From assembly GCF_000758325.1 (NCBI RefSeq), contig NZ_CP009459.1, positions 3,162,001-3,226,000 on the forward strand: a stretch of DNA of 64,000 bases, given 5' to 3'. Below, in pieces: positions 37,836-46,410 of this stretch. The notes below the pieces were generated by a model that saw only the letters and a program-made list of their open reading frames with translations, searched no databases and had not been told where the DNA came from. A program made the position numbers and the translations under genes. The stretch comes from Cedecea neteri (GTDB lineage Bacteria; Pseudomonadota; Gammaproteobacteria; Enterobacterales; Enterobacteriaceae). Every line of letters begins with the position of its first letter. The stretch's first letter is position 1.

Positions 37836-38387
37836 ATGAACAGCATTCAGGTGAAACGCGTGGTGATTACCGGCGGGCCTGGTTCCGGGAAAAGTACCGT
37901 GATTAATGCGCTGGAGCGCCGGGGCTTTTACTGTCAGCCGGAGGCCGGGAGGAGCGTTATTCAGCATCAGCAGCAAATTGGCGGTCATGCCTTACCCTGG
38001 CTGGATCCTGCGGCATTTGCTGAGCAGATGCTTGGCTGGGATATGCGTTCCTGGCATGGGGCAGACGAAAAACAACGTTATTGTTTCTACGATCGCGGCG
38101 TGCCGGACATTCTGGGCTATCTCACTCTAATGCAGTTGCCCATTCCCGATCATCTGTTGGAAGCCGTTAAACGGTTTTCCTACCATTCTGATATTTTCCT
38201 GGCGCCGCCCTGGAAGGCTATTTATGCCGGGGATGCAGAAAGAAAGCAGAGCTGGGAAGAGGCGGTACAGACGGCCGAGATTATGGAGGATACCTACAGC
38301 AAACTAGGTTATCGAATCATTACCTTGCCGGCAGGGAGCGTGGAGTGGAGAACAGATTTTATCCTCCAGGCGCTGGAGAAGCGTTAG
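37836..38387 (+). CDS. Small AAA/P-loop NTPase (AAA_28 type)
   Basis: 183 residues from the ATG at 37836, with GGGAGG four bases upstream. The Walker A motif GGPGSGKST lies at residues ~13-21. A YDRGVPDILGYL segment near residue 87 resembles the DRG region of nucleoside/nucleotide kinase-like proteins. This places it in the AAA_28 group of small predicted kinases or ATPases. Substrate is unknown. It is divergent from queH and convergent with the thioesterase gene. Confidence 0.8.
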   Translation: MNSIQVKRVVITGGPGSGKSTVINALERRGFYCQPEAGRSVIQHQQQIGGHALPWLDPAAFAEQMLGWDMRSWHGADEKQRYCFYDRGVPDILGYLTLMQLPIPDHLLEAVKRFSYHSDIFLAPPWKAIYAGDAERKQSWEEAVQTAEIMEDTYSKLGYRIITLPAGSVEWRTDFILQALEKR

Positions 38388-38419
38388 CGAAGAGCGCGGT
38401 AGCCCTTCGCTAATCGACG

Positions 38420-38809
38420 TTAGAGCTGTTCCAGCGCGTTCAGCACGGCTTCCGGCATGGAAGGGCGGCCATTGGCCAGGCAGGTAGCGACAAACGTCGC
38501 TTCGGCATAGACCACGCCGTCGACTTTAATCTGCTGGGTGAAGTTCACGCGGTTGCGTTTTTCGTTGCGCTCAAGCTGGCAGGTGACCTCAACGCTGTCG
38601 CCTTTCTGCAGGCTCTTACGAAAACGCAGGGAATACTCCAGCACCATGTAGAGCTTGCCCTGCCGGAACTCTTCCTCGATATCAATGCCGAGCGCCTCGC
38701 GCATGTAGGCGTGTCGAGTCCACTCCATGTAAAACGGATAGTACAGGCCGTCGACTACGCCCTGAAAATCAATATGGCTTTCATCCACTTCATAATGCTT
38801 AGAAAACAT
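38420..38809 (-). CDS. Hotdog-fold acyl-CoA thioesterase (4HBT family)
   Basis: 129 residues, with AGGAC before the ATG. The catalytic pattern of the 4HBT class (an aspartate or similar in HIDFQGVVDGLYYPFYMEW near residues 12-30) is recognisable: FQGVVDGLYYPFY corresponds to the D-x-x-G-x-V-Y-x-x-Y block, with the usual aspartate apparently displaced or replaced. Likely hydrolyses an acyl-CoA. Divergent from the ydiH-like gene. Confidence 0.75.
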   Translation of the reverse strand: MFSKHYEVDESHIDFQGVVDGLYYPFYMEWTRHAYMREALGIDIEEEFRQGKLYMVLEYSLRFRKSLQKGDSVEVTCQLERNEKRNRVNFTQQIKVDGVVYAEATFVATCLANGRPSMPEAVLNALEQL

Positions 38810-38926
38810 GTTTCAGTCCTGATGTTGTTATAAAAGTTAAGTGCCAGAAATCCTGCCCTGGCTATTTTTTGCACAGCTTGTTGGTGGTACAATACTACTG
38901 ATTTCACAACCCAACAGAGGATTACC

Positions 38927-39115
38927 ATGGACACCGAGATAACCCCAACCACCTTAGCGTTTGAATTTCTTCGTCGTGAACAAGAGCAGTTAACCCCCGC
39001 GCAATTCCTGATCCGCCTGCAGCAGCTCAAGCTGGAGTTTGCCGATCTGCTGGGTTTAACCCACCTCGAGCTGCGTGAAGAGATTTTCCATGCGCACCGG
39101 TTGGGGATTCACTGA
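38927..39115 (+). CDS. ydiH: YdiH-like small protein
   Basis: 62 residues, with AGAGGA before the ATG. It lines up along its whole length with my recollection of E. coli YdiH (TQLAIEFLRR, then LSPAQYLKRL, ELEFADLL, and a GVH end), here FEFLRREQEQ, LTPAQFLIRLQQL, LEFADLLGL and LGIH. Function unknown; predicted helical and soluble. A strong terminator follows. Confidence 0.78.
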   Translation: MDTEITPTTLAFEFLRREQEQLTPAQFLIRLQQLKLEFADLLGLTHLELREEIFHAHRLGIH

Positions 39116-39143
39116 TCCCTCTCTGTCAGCAGTAATGCACAAG

Positions 39144-39174
39144 AGCCACCGCAAGCGGTGGCTTTATGTTTTTT
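39144..39174 (+). terminator. Intrinsic terminator of the ydiH-like gene
   Basis: Nine-to-ten base-pair stem AGCCACCGC / GCGGTGGCT with an AA loop, followed by TTATGTTTTTT. It also faces the 3' end of the convergent LysE-type gene. Confidence 0.88.
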
Positions 39175-39796
39175 AGCGTGAGAAGAAAATCAGCTTCAGC
39201 CCCAAAATTCCCATCACGCCGCCCGCTAAGCGGTCAATCACGGTTTTAAAGCGCAGGTAGGCATTGCGCGGCTTCTCGGAAGAGAGCACCAGCGTGACAA
39301 TCGAATACCATCCCGCATCAATCACAAAGCACAGCACCGGCAGTACGACGTAGTAGAACGCCGGGATCTCGCGCGGCAGCAGCGCGGTAAAAATACTGGC
39401 AAACACGACGGCGGTTTTAGGGTTGCTCAACTGGGTGAACAGCCCGTCGCGGAAGGTGGCCATCATGCTTTTATCGCTTTTTCCCACGGCACCCACGTGC
39501 AGCGGTTCGCGCGAGTGTTTGATGATTTTATAGGCCAGCCACAGCAGATAAAGCCCGCCGGCTATCTTGATCCCGGTATAAGCCAGCGGCACCGCCAGCA
39601 GAAAAGCCTGCAGACCCAGCAGCGCCATCAGTGAAAACGCGGCAGCGCCGACACCGGTCCCCAGTGCGGTCACCAGGCCATGCGCACGGGAACGGGCCAC
39701 GGCATTCTGGGCGACATAAACAAAGCTTGGGCCGGGGCTCATGGCGCCCAACGCGATGGTGGCGGTAATAGCAAAAAGGGGCGTGATAACGCTCAT
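39173..39796 (-). CDS. LysE/RhtB-family amino-acid exporter
   Basis: 207 residues with five to six hydrophobic segments. The family motif GAMSPGPSFVYVAQNA is at residues ~17-32, and NPKTAVVFASIF in the middle is typical of RhtB-type exporters. Inner-membrane export of an amino acid or analogue is the family role; substrate unknown. AGGAT precedes the start. It is followed on the other side by a LysR-type gene on the same strand, but an 80-base gap separates them. Confidence 0.9.
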   Translation of the reverse strand: MSVITPLFAITATIALGAMSPGPSFVYVAQNAVARSRAHGLVTALGTGVGAAAFSLMALLGLQAFLLAVPLAYTGIKIAGGLYLLWLAYKIIKHSREPLHVGAVGKSDKSMMATFRDGLFTQLSNPKTAVVFASIFTALLPREIPAFYYVVLPVLCFVIDAGWYSIVTLVLSSEKPRNAYLRFKTVIDRLAGGVMGILGLKLIFFSR

Positions 39797-39876
39797 TTAC
39801 GGGATCCTGTTGGTGGAAAAACATTTTTTTAACCTGAAAGCCGCGCGGGTGACAACCGCAAGTGTGTGCCGATTTA

Positions 39877-40740
39877 TTACCGCCGCTCGCGTAGCCGGTC
39901 GATCATCCAGCGCCCAGCTGGCCCAGGCGGCGTTTTGTTCGACCAGGCGACATCCACCTCAAGATTTTGCGGCCAGCCCTCCACCTTCAGTGGCTTAAGC
40001 ACGCCGTGCCCAAACTGGTTAACCAGCCAGCTCGGCAAAATCCCCCAGCCAAATCCCTGTTCCGCCATTTCAAGCAGCAGCAGTAAAGACGGAGACGACC
40101 AGATGGGGCCGTGCGCGGCGACCTTGCCGGGGCGCACAAAGGTTTTAAGCACCAGTTGCCTAACGGTATGTAACTCATCCATCCGCACCTCTGTCTGCTT
40201 CGCCAGCGGGTGATCGCGATGAATAAAAATGGTCATTTCTGCGCCGACCTGAAGGCGGGCGACGGTGATATCCGGCGGGTAACTCTCCTGAACCCGCAGG
40301 ACGCCGACGTGGGCCCGGCCAATCTGCAGGCTATCAATCACGTCTTCATCTTCGGCAATGATGCATTCAAATTCGATGTCCGGGTAACGCTCGGAAAACT
40401 GCTGCAGGATGGATTCGTGGTGGGCGGTTTGCCACATGTCGGAAAGCACAAACGTCAGGCGAGGCTCGACGTTGTCTGCCAGCCTGACGGAAACTTCATC
40501 CAGCCGCTCGCTGGCGGCAAAAATCGCCTGCACATAGGGCAAAACGCGCTGCCCGTGCGGGGTGAGCGTGGGTTGCCTGGCGTGGCGGTCAAACAGCGTC
40601 ACGCTGAGATCGGCCTCGAGGTTGGCAATGGCGCTGCTGATGGTGGACTGGCTCTTTTTCAGCTTACGCGCGGCAGCGGAAAAAGAGCCCGTTTCAACGG
40701 CCTGCAAAAAGGCTTCCAGTGATTCCGGGGAGTAACGCAT
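39877..40740 (-). CDS. LysR-type transcriptional regulator
   Basis: 287 residues. The N-terminal winged helix-turn-helix is plain (SLEAFLQAVETGSFSAAARKL, then SQSTISSAIANLE), followed by a substrate-binding-like effector domain. It is divergent from the PACE-family gene at 40829 with 88 bases between starts, the layout of AceR/AceI pairs in Acinetobacter, so it probably activates that efflux gene. The effector is unknown. Confidence 0.92.
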   Translation of the reverse strand: MRYSPESLEAFLQAVETGSFSAAARKLKKSQSTISSAIANLEADLSVTLFDRHARQPTLTPHGQRVLPYVQAIFAASERLDEVSVRLADNVEPRLTFVLSDMWQTAHHESILQQFSERYPDIEFECIIAEDEDVIDSLQIGRAHVGVLRVQESYPPDITVARLQVGAEMTIFIHRDHPLAKQTEVRMDELHTVRQLVLKTFVRPGKVAAHGPIWSSPSLLLLLEMAEQGFGWGILPSWLVNQFGHGVLKPLKVEGWPQNLEVDVAWSNKTPPGPAGRWMIDRLRERR

Positions 40741-40828
40741 AAACTATCGCTTTTATCGATGGCTGTTAGCTATATCATATCAATAATTACGATGATAATG
40801 GCGTCCTTGTGAAAAAGGAGTCATCAAA

Positions 40829-41284
40829 ATGAAATCGCAAAACAACAGAAGCCTGTCTGAGCGCATTGTGCATGCCGTCGGCTTCGAGGCCATCGCCATC
40901 GGTATCTGCGCGCCAACCGCCGCCTGGCTGATGAACAAACCGCTGTTCCAGATGGGGGCGCTGGCCATCATGCTCTCCACCGTCGCGATGGTCTGGAACA
41001 TTATTTACAACGCCGGGTTTGATAAATTTTACCCGCCGTCACGCAAGCGTGGCATGGGATTACGTGTTGCGCACGCGCTAGGCTTTGAAGGGGGCTTTAT
41101 TCTGATTGGCCTGCCGCTCGCCGCGTGGATGCTGAATGTCACCCTGCTGCAGGCGCTGATGGTGGAGATAGGCTTCTTCCTGTTCTTCCTGCCATACACC
41201 GTGGTTTATAACTGGTGCTACGACTGGCTGCGTGCCAAACGCTTTCAGAACGTGGCCAGCAGAGAGATGAAAAAACAGTCCTGA
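40829..41284 (+). CDS. PACE-family efflux protein (AceI-like)
   Basis: 151 residues with two tandem bacterial-transmembrane-pair units and four membrane helices. Each unit starts with a similar motif (ERIVHAVGFEAIAIG and RVAHALGFEGGFILIG). The glutamate in the first, Glu20, corresponds to the essential glutamate of AceI. PACE transporters export biocides such as chlorhexidine and may have polyamines as natural substrates. AAGGAG precedes the start. Probably controlled by the divergent LysR-type regulator. Confidence 0.9.
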   Translation: MKSQNNRSLSERIVHAVGFEAIAIGICAPTAAWLMNKPLFQMGALAIMLSTVAMVWNIIYNAGFDKFYPPSRKRGMGLRVAHALGFEGGFILIGLPLAAWMLNVTLLQALMVEIGFFLFFLPYTVVYNWCYDWLRAKRFQNVASREMKKQS

Positions 41285-41384
41285 TTTGCAGGATTGTGCA
41301 AGCATCAAACAGGATTGCGCTACAGGAAAACGGGCGTGTACAGCGACACTTTAAGCGTCAAACACAACTCCCTGGAGCGCAAAA

Positions 41385-42803
41385 ATGAAAACCATCGACA
41401 CCCTCTATATTAACGGTCAGCACGTCACGCCCCACGGCACTGAAGTGCTGACCTTAATTCATCCCGTCAGCGAACAACCTGTCGCTCAGGTTCGCCTGGC
41501 AGACGAAGAAGACACCCGCCTCGCCATCGCCGCCGCAAAAGCCGCTTTTCCGCAAATGCGCCTTTCCAGCCGTGAGCAAAGAATGATTTGGCTGCAACTG
41601 CTGCACGACGCCGTGAAAGCGCGTGAAGAAGAGCTGGTTGAGACCATGGTGGATGAATACGGCTGTCCGATCGCTTTCGCCCAAAGCACAGTGACTCGCT
41701 CGTACAACAGCTTCCTGCAGGCTATCGATCTGCTGAAAGACTATGCCTTTGAAACCCAGGCGGGAATGGCGAAAGTCGTCATGGAGCCGCTGGGCGTGGT
41801 TGGGCTCATTACCCCGTGGAACGCGAACTACGGCTTTATCGCCGGAAAACTGTCGATGGTGATTGCCTCCGGCAGCACCGCAGTTATCAAACCCAGCGAA
41901 CTGAGTGCCCGCCAGACGGCGATCATCACCAAATGCTTGCACGCAGCCGGGCTGCCTGACGGCGTGATTAATATCGTTACCGGCCTGGGCAATGTGGTTG
42001 GCGCGGAAATCACGCGCCATCCGGACGTGGCTAAAATCTCGTTCACTGGCTCAACGGCGGTGGGCAAAACGATTGCTCGCGACGGGGCGGCAACCATGAA
42101 GCGCGTGACGCTCGAGCTGGGTGGCAAATCTGCCAACGTGCTGCTGGACGATGCCGACCTGGACACCGCCATTCCGCTGGCGCTGCAGGTGATGAGCTGG
42201 AACAGCGGCCAGGCCTGTATCGCCGGAACTCGCCTGCTGGTGCCAGAAAGCAAGCTGGAGGAGGTCAAAGCGCAAATCCTCAAATATCTGCCTGGTCTGG
42301 TACCAGGCAACCCGCGGGATCCGAAAACCAACATCGGAGCCGCCGTGACCGCCCGCCAGTATCAGCGCGTGCAGGAGTATATTCGTAGCGGGATTGCCGA
42401 AGGTGCGGAGCTGCTTAGCGGCGGAGAAGGGCGTCCGGAAGGGCTGGAAAGCGGTTACTTTGTGAAACCGACGGTGTTTGTGAACGTGCGCAATGATATG
42501 ACCATTGCCCAGCAGGAAATTTTTGGCCCGGTGCTGTCGGTCATTACCTACCGTGATGACGCAGAGGCGGTACAGATCGCCAACGATACGGTTTATGGCC
42601 TGCAGGCCTACGTCAGCGGGAAAGATGCTGCGCGCACGGCGGCCGTTGCCAGTCAGCTCATCGCGGGGCGTGTGTTCGTCAACGGCGTTTATGACGAGCC
42701 GCTCGCGCCGTTCGGCGGTTTTAAACAGTCTGGTCTTGGCCGTGAATTTGGCACTTACGGGCTGGAAGCGTATCTTGAACCCAAAGCCATTATGGGGCAG
42801 TAA
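41385..42803 (+). CDS. NAD(P)-dependent aldehyde dehydrogenase
   Basis: 472 residues. Motifs: PWNANYGF near residue 145, the catalytic glutamate in ELGGKSANV near residue 244, the catalytic cysteine in GQACIAGTR near residue 279, and EIFGPV near 377. The full ALDH fold is present. TGGAG precedes the start. One base separates its stop from the start of the AraC-type gene, so the two are an operon. The substrate is unknown; closest in character to broad-range bacterial aldehyde dehydrogenases. Confidence 0.93.
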   Translation: MKTIDTLYINGQHVTPHGTEVLTLIHPVSEQPVAQVRLADEEDTRLAIAAAKAAFPQMRLSSREQRMIWLQLLHDAVKAREEELVETMVDEYGCPIAFAQSTVTRSYNSFLQAIDLLKDYAFETQAGMAKVVMEPLGVVGLITPWNANYGFIAGKLSMVIASGSTAVIKPSELSARQTAIITKCLHAAGLPDGVINIVTGLGNVVGAEITRHPDVAKISFTGSTAVGKTIARDGAATMKRVTLELGGKSANVLLDDADLDTAIPLALQVMSWNSGQACIAGTRLLVPESKLEEVKAQILKYLPGLVPGNPRDPKTNIGAAVTARQYQRVQEYIRSGIAEGAELLSGGEGRPEGLESGYFVKPTVFVNVRNDMTIAQQEIFGPVLSVITYRDDAEAVQIANDTVYGLQAYVSGKDAARTAAVASQLIAGRVFVNGVYDEPLAPFGGFKQSGLGREFGTYGLEAYLEPKAIMGQ

Positions 42804-42804
42804 T

Positions 42805-43734
42805 ATGCAACAACCTGAGCGGCCTTCGGGCCGCATTATTGAAGAGCTACACCAGCGCGTAGCCCGTCGTTACCCGGAGGGCGGCAGCGGGGTGAAAGAG
42901 CTGAGCTGCGAGCTGCCGTGGCTCAGCTTTATTCGCATCGAACAGCCGACATTGCTCAATCGCGGAATGCTTTCCCCGTCCATGTGCATGGTGTTGCAGG
43001 GCAGCAAAAAAATGCTTATTGGTGACAACGTCACGGAATACGGTCCCGGCAGCTATTCGCTGGCCGCCGTGGATATGCCGGTATCCGGGCAGGTAACCCG
43101 CGCCAGCGAAGCCGAGCCTTACTACGGCGTGCGCATCGATCTCGACGGGAAAGAAATTGCCGACCTGATCATGAACATGAACGTGGTGCTGCCGGACGGC
43201 AACGGGGAGAAAACCGGGGCCTGGGTCGCCGCTGCGGAAGAAGAACTCCAGAGCGCTTTTCTGCGCCTGGTTACGCTGCTGGACAGCCCACAGCATCTGC
43301 ATGCCCTGGCGCCGCTCATCAAGCAAGAAATACTTTACCGGCTGGTCATCGCTCCCGCCGGGGCTTCATTCTGGAAACAGGCGCTGGGCTGGGCGCAGGG
43401 CAAAGGCGTGGGAGAAGCCATTAACTGGATCAAACAGAATTACGCCGAGCCGCTGGTCATTGATGAGCTGGCGAAGCGCGTCGGCATGAGCGCTTCCAGC
43501 CTGCATCACCGCTTCAAAGCCCTGACGATCATGAGCCCGCTGCAGTACCAAAAACAGCTTCGCCTGCTGGAGGCTCGCCGGCGTTTATTGAGCTGCGAAG
43601 GCGATGTGGCCAGCATCGCCTGGAAGGTGGGCTATGATTCCCCCTCCCAGTTTAACCGTGAATACCGCCGGGCATTTGGCGCGTCACCGCTGCAGGACAT
43701 TGATGCCCTGCGCCAGCAGGGCACTTCGTTCTAG
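42805..43734 (+). CDS. AraC-family regulator (AraC_N type)
   Basis: 309 residues. The N-terminal ~170 residues fit the AraC-type N-terminal domain (CMVLQGSKKMLIGD near residue 57). The C-terminal ~100 residues contain the two helix-turn-helix units (LVIDELAKRVGMSASSLHHRF and IAWKVGYDSPSQFNREYRR). It starts one base after the aldehyde dehydrogenase stop and probably regulates that operon. Its TAG stop lies in a CTAG palindrome that also forms the stop of tam on the other strand. Confidence 0.9.
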   Translation: MQQPERPSGRIIEELHQRVARRYPEGGSGVKELSCELPWLSFIRIEQPTLLNRGMLSPSMCMVLQGSKKMLIGDNVTEYGPGSYSLAAVDMPVSGQVTRASEAEPYYGVRIDLDGKEIADLIMNMNVVLPDGNGEKTGAWVAAAEEELQSAFLRLVTLLDSPQHLHALAPLIKQEILYRLVIAPAGASFWKQALGWAQGKGVGEAINWIKQNYAEPLVIDELAKRVGMSASSLHHRFKALTIMSPLQYQKQLRLLEARRRLLSCEGDVASIAWKVGYDSPSQFNREYRRAFGASPLQDIDALRQQGTSF

Positions 43735-44489
43735 GTCGTTTTCCGTGCCACAATAAACAGGCGGGGGAACGGCATCAGCACGTTGCCGTCATGCTGCTTG
43801 CGGTAGGCGCGCTGCAGCAACTGGTGGTAGCGCTCCAGAAACGCTTCCTGCTGAATGGCGTCCAGCCCGTGCAGGTAAGGGCGCAGACCCGTCGAGCTTA
43901 ACCATTCAATGATGGCGTGGGCTGACGGCATGACGTGGAAATACGTCGTGCGCCAGATATCCACCGTGCAGCCACTTTCGGCCAGCAGATCGTAATATTC
44001 CTGAGCCGTCAGCAAGGCTTCGCGGCTTGAACGCGAGATCCCCAGTTCATCTGCCACCTGGCGCATCAGGGTATGCGTGGGCTCCTGCCAGTTATCGGGC
44101 ATTTGCACCGCCAGCACGCCGCCGTCTGCCAGCTGTGCCGCCAGGTGCGGGAAGACCTGCTTATGGTTGGCTATCCACTGCAGCGAAGCATTGGCGAAGA
44201 TCACATCCTGCTTCCTGGCGGGCTGCCAGGTAGCGATATCCGCCTCTTCAAAGCGGCAGTCGGGTAGCGCGGCGCTTGCTTTGGCAAGCATTGCGGGGGA
44301 GTTATCCAGCCCGGTAATCGTGGCCTTTGGTGCCAGGTTGCGCAGCAGCGCCGTGGAGTTGCCGGGGCCGCAGCCCAAATCGGTAAAAGTGTTTGCGCCA
44401 GGGTGGTTAATTCGGGCAACCAACTCAGCGGCCGGGCGGGTACGTTCAGCTTCAAACTGCAAATAGAGCGCGGGGTTCCAGTCCTGCAT
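43731..44489 (-). CDS. tam: Trans-aconitate 2-methyltransferase
   Basis: 252 residues, the E. coli Tam length, with GAGGAT before the ATG. It starts MQDWNPALYLQFEAERTRPA, a signature of Tam. The SAM-binding motif DLGCGPGNST is near residues 38-47. The enzyme methylates trans-aconitate, a by-product that inhibits aconitase. Convergent with the AraC-family gene, with both stops in one CTAG. Confidence 0.95.
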   Translation of the reverse strand: MQDWNPALYLQFEAERTRPAAELVARINHPGANTFTDLGCGPGNSTALLRNLAPKATITGLDNSPAMLAKASAALPDCRFEEADIATWQPARKQDVIFANASLQWIANHKQVFPHLAAQLADGGVLAVQMPDNWQEPTHTLMRQVADELGISRSSREALLTAQEYYDLLAESGCTVDIWRTTYFHVMPSAHAIIEWLSSTGLRPYLHGLDAIQQEAFLERYHQLLQRAYRKQHDGNVLMPFPRLFIVARKTT

Positions 44490-44555
44490 CGTTTTATCCT
44501 CGTTGCTTTGCTAACATTGCCGACAAATTATTTTATACGCTATTGAAGGTAACGC

Positions 44556-44846
44556 ATGGCTAAACATCCGGTTGGCAAATATTTGAGACTAGAGCTCACC
44601 CATAACGACAATGACCTGCTGATTTATGTGGTGAAGGGCAGCCGCATCGAAGACATGCCGCCTGACGAAGACGAGGATTATCCGGGGGAAATGCACCTTG
44701 CTATGCCGAAAATGAACCGTGAGCTGGATGCCGAGCTGGCACGTTTGCTGGATGAAGCCTCCGGTGGTGACGTTATCGTGATTATCTGTGCCGCTGACAG
44801 CGTGTTTGAACACGGATTTTCGCAGGTCAGGGCGCTGCGCAAATAA
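44556..44846 (+). CDS. Small acidic protein of unknown function
   Basis: 96 residues, with GAAGGTAA before the ATG and a clear terminator after the stop, so it looks like a real monocistronic gene. It has an acidic central patch (MPPDEDEDYPGEMH) and no signal peptide or membrane segment. I do not recognise the family. It is divergent from tam and convergent with ydfZ. Confidence 0.7.
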   Translation: MAKHPVGKYLRLELTHNDNDLLIYVVKGSRIEDMPPDEDEDYPGEMHLAMPKMNRELDAELARLLDEASGGDVIVIICAADSVFEHGFSQVRALRK

Positions 44847-44852
44847 CATCAG

Positions 44853-44880
44853 TTACCCGGCGGCAGGCCGGGTAATTTTT
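44853..44880. terminator. Intrinsic terminator between the small acidic gene and ydfZ
   Basis: Eight-base stem TTACCCGG / CCGGGTAA with a 7-base loop, followed by TTTTT on the plus strand. It lies between convergent stops at 44846 and 44886. Confidence 0.85.
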
Positions 44881-44885
44881 AGCAA

Positions 44886-45092
44886 TTAGTGTAAGCCCAG
44901 GCGGAATAATTCCGTCGGTTCAAATTGCCCTTCGCAACCTTCCACTTCCACGCATTTACTGCGGCGAATTTGTTCAGCATTCTTACCTTCACCGTGAATG
45001 GCTTTAATCAGCCCGGTTTTGCCTGTGCCGTTAATCAAAACTCGGCTGCCGGTAGTAATGGCGTTACGGTTGCGGTCCCAGGTCATCATCAT
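44886..45092 (-). CDS. ydfZ: YdfZ selenium-associated protein
   Basis: 68 residues from the ATG at 45092 (AAGAGGAG eight bases upstream). The earlier in-frame GTG at 45101 overlaps that ribosome site and is rejected. It follows E. coli YdfZ closely ([15 protein letters not shown] there, [15 protein letters not shown] here, then AEQIRR and VEGCE). E. coli YdfZ has been reported to bind selenium through cysteine and is strongly induced by FNR without oxygen. An FNR site is present upstream. Cysteines in [13 protein letters not shown] are retained. Confidence 0.9.
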   Translation of the reverse strand: MMMTWDRNRNAITTGSRVLINGTGKTGLIKAIHGEGKNAEQIRRSKCVEVEGCEGQFEPTELFRLGLH

Positions 45093-45164
45093 GTTGAGCA
45101 CTCCTCTTAACGAATGAAACAGTTTGACCGGAGACTATTTAAGGCCGATGTGAGGCAGGATTCA

Positions 45165-45178
45165 TTAATCAAAATCAA
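45165..45178 (-). promoter_or_regulatory. FNR site upstream of ydfZ
   Basis: On the minus strand TTGATTTTGATTAA matches the FNR consensus TTGAT-N4-ATCAA at nine of ten positions. A TTAAAT -10 element at 45137-45142 is placed so that the FNR site would be centred near -41.5, the class II activating position. Confidence 0.75.
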
Positions 45179-45359
45179 ATTGTATGATGAATTGGCAATT
45201 ATTTTGCGGCCAATAAACTGGACGGTCTGATTTCCAGGATGTGATTTTTCTCCATAATTAACTCAAGCGAAACGGCTGGTTACGTATTGCTGGTTTAGAA
45301 TATGACTTTAGACACACTCTTTTGGCATAGTGATTAACCTGTATTCTCAGGAGCTTACT

Positions 45360-46262
45360 ATGGATCGTCGCCATTTTATTACCTGTGTTACCGCCGGACT
45401 GCTCGTGGCTAAAGCGGGCGTTTCTTTTGCTGCATCAGGGGTGAAGCGTTCGGTTATTCCGTTGTGGAAAGGTACGCCTCCCGGCGGCGGTGGGCCGACA
45501 GGGAGTATTCAGACGTCGGCGCGCGGGGCGCAGAGCAATATTGCGCTCCCGATTCTGACCGTGATTGAACCCGAGTCACCTAATGGCCAGGCCGTGCTGG
45601 TGGCTGCGGGTGGGGGCTATAAGCGCATTGAAATGGGTTCAGAAGCGTGGCCTGCGGCAGAATGGCTGGTAGCGCGGGGGTACACCGCGTATGTGCTGAG
45701 CTACCGTTTGCCGTCGGAAGGATGGGCGGACGGCAATCTGGTTGCTTTGCAGGACGCGCAGCGCGCGTTAAGAATTGTGCGCGATCGGGAACATAACGTC
45801 AGCGTGCTGGGCTTTTCCGCCGGTGGGCATTTGCTTGGCCTGGCCGCCACGCGCCCTGATTACCGTTCGTATCCAAAGCAGGATCGTTTAGACGATAAAC
45901 CCGCCTTTGCCGATCGGGCGGCGTTAATTTATCCGGTTATTACGCTGGAGAAGCCGTACGAACATACTTCCACGCATAAAGTTCTGGTCGGGAAGGATGC
46001 TTCTTCTGCCGAGAACGCCACCTGGTCCGTGCAGAATTATGTCACCCCGCATTCGCCACCGTTTTTCCTGGTCCAGGCCGAAGACGACCCGGTTTCCGAC
46101 CCGCAGAATACGTTGATTATGGCCGCGGCCTGCGAGCAGCAGCATGTCCCGGTTGAAATGCATCGCTACAGTAGCGGTGGTCACGGTTTTGGCATGGGCA
46201 AACCTGGCACACCGACCGTGAAATGGCCCGAGCATTACGCGAAATGGTTGGCGAAAAGTTAG
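45360..46262 (+). CDS. Exported alpha/beta-hydrolase (BD-FAE/esterase-like)
   Basis: 300 residues from the ATG at 45360 (CAGGAG upstream). The N terminus MDRRHFITCVTAGLLVAKAG resembles a twin-arginine signal (RR followed by a hydrophobic stretch). The nucleophile elbow GFSAGGH is near residue 163 and the final histidine in SGGHGFGMG near residue 280; the acid is probably in AEDDPVSDP. The fold resembles acetyl-xylan esterase-like or BD-FAE hydrolases. Substrate unknown. Sits alone before a short AT-richer patch with a MafI-type gene. Confidence 0.82.
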   Translation: MDRRHFITCVTAGLLVAKAGVSFAASGVKRSVIPLWKGTPPGGGGPTGSIQTSARGAQSNIALPILTVIEPESPNGQAVLVAAGGGYKRIEMGSEAWPAAEWLVARGYTAYVLSYRLPSEGWADGNLVALQDAQRALRIVRDREHNVSVLGFSAGGHLLGLAATRPDYRSYPKQDRLDDKPAFADRAALIYPVITLEKPYEHTSTHKVLVGKDASSAENATWSVQNYVTPHSPPFFLVQAEDDPVSDPQNTLIMAAACEQQHVPVEMHRYSSGGHGFGMGKPGTPTVKWPEHYAKWLAKS

Positions 46263-46285
46263 TGCTGGATCGGTATTTAAAATAA

Positions 46286-46401
46286 GTATTACGTCGCCCC
46301 CTCAAGAAATTTCCCCGCAATCCGATATCCATAGGGATGTATTTCGGCAGGATGCCGTTTCCCATTCCCAATGATGGCACGCAAATAACAATTAACTTTA
46401 C
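46286..46401 (+). pseudogene. Possible C-terminal remnant of a toxin gene before the immunity gene
   Basis: A start-less frame from 46286 reads RRPLKKFPRNPISIG, then MYFGRMPFPIPNDGTQITIN, right up to the MafI start. It is cut off upstream by a TAA. Position and wording are what a degraded polymorphic-toxin C terminus would show, but I cannot name the toxin family. Confidence 0.3.
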
Positions 46402-46410
46402 GTGGTCAAT

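Noticed and set aside
44886-45092. YdfZ as a true selenoprotein with in-frame TGA
   Set aside because: No in-frame TGA or SECIS-like structure; selenium association would be through ordinary cysteine.
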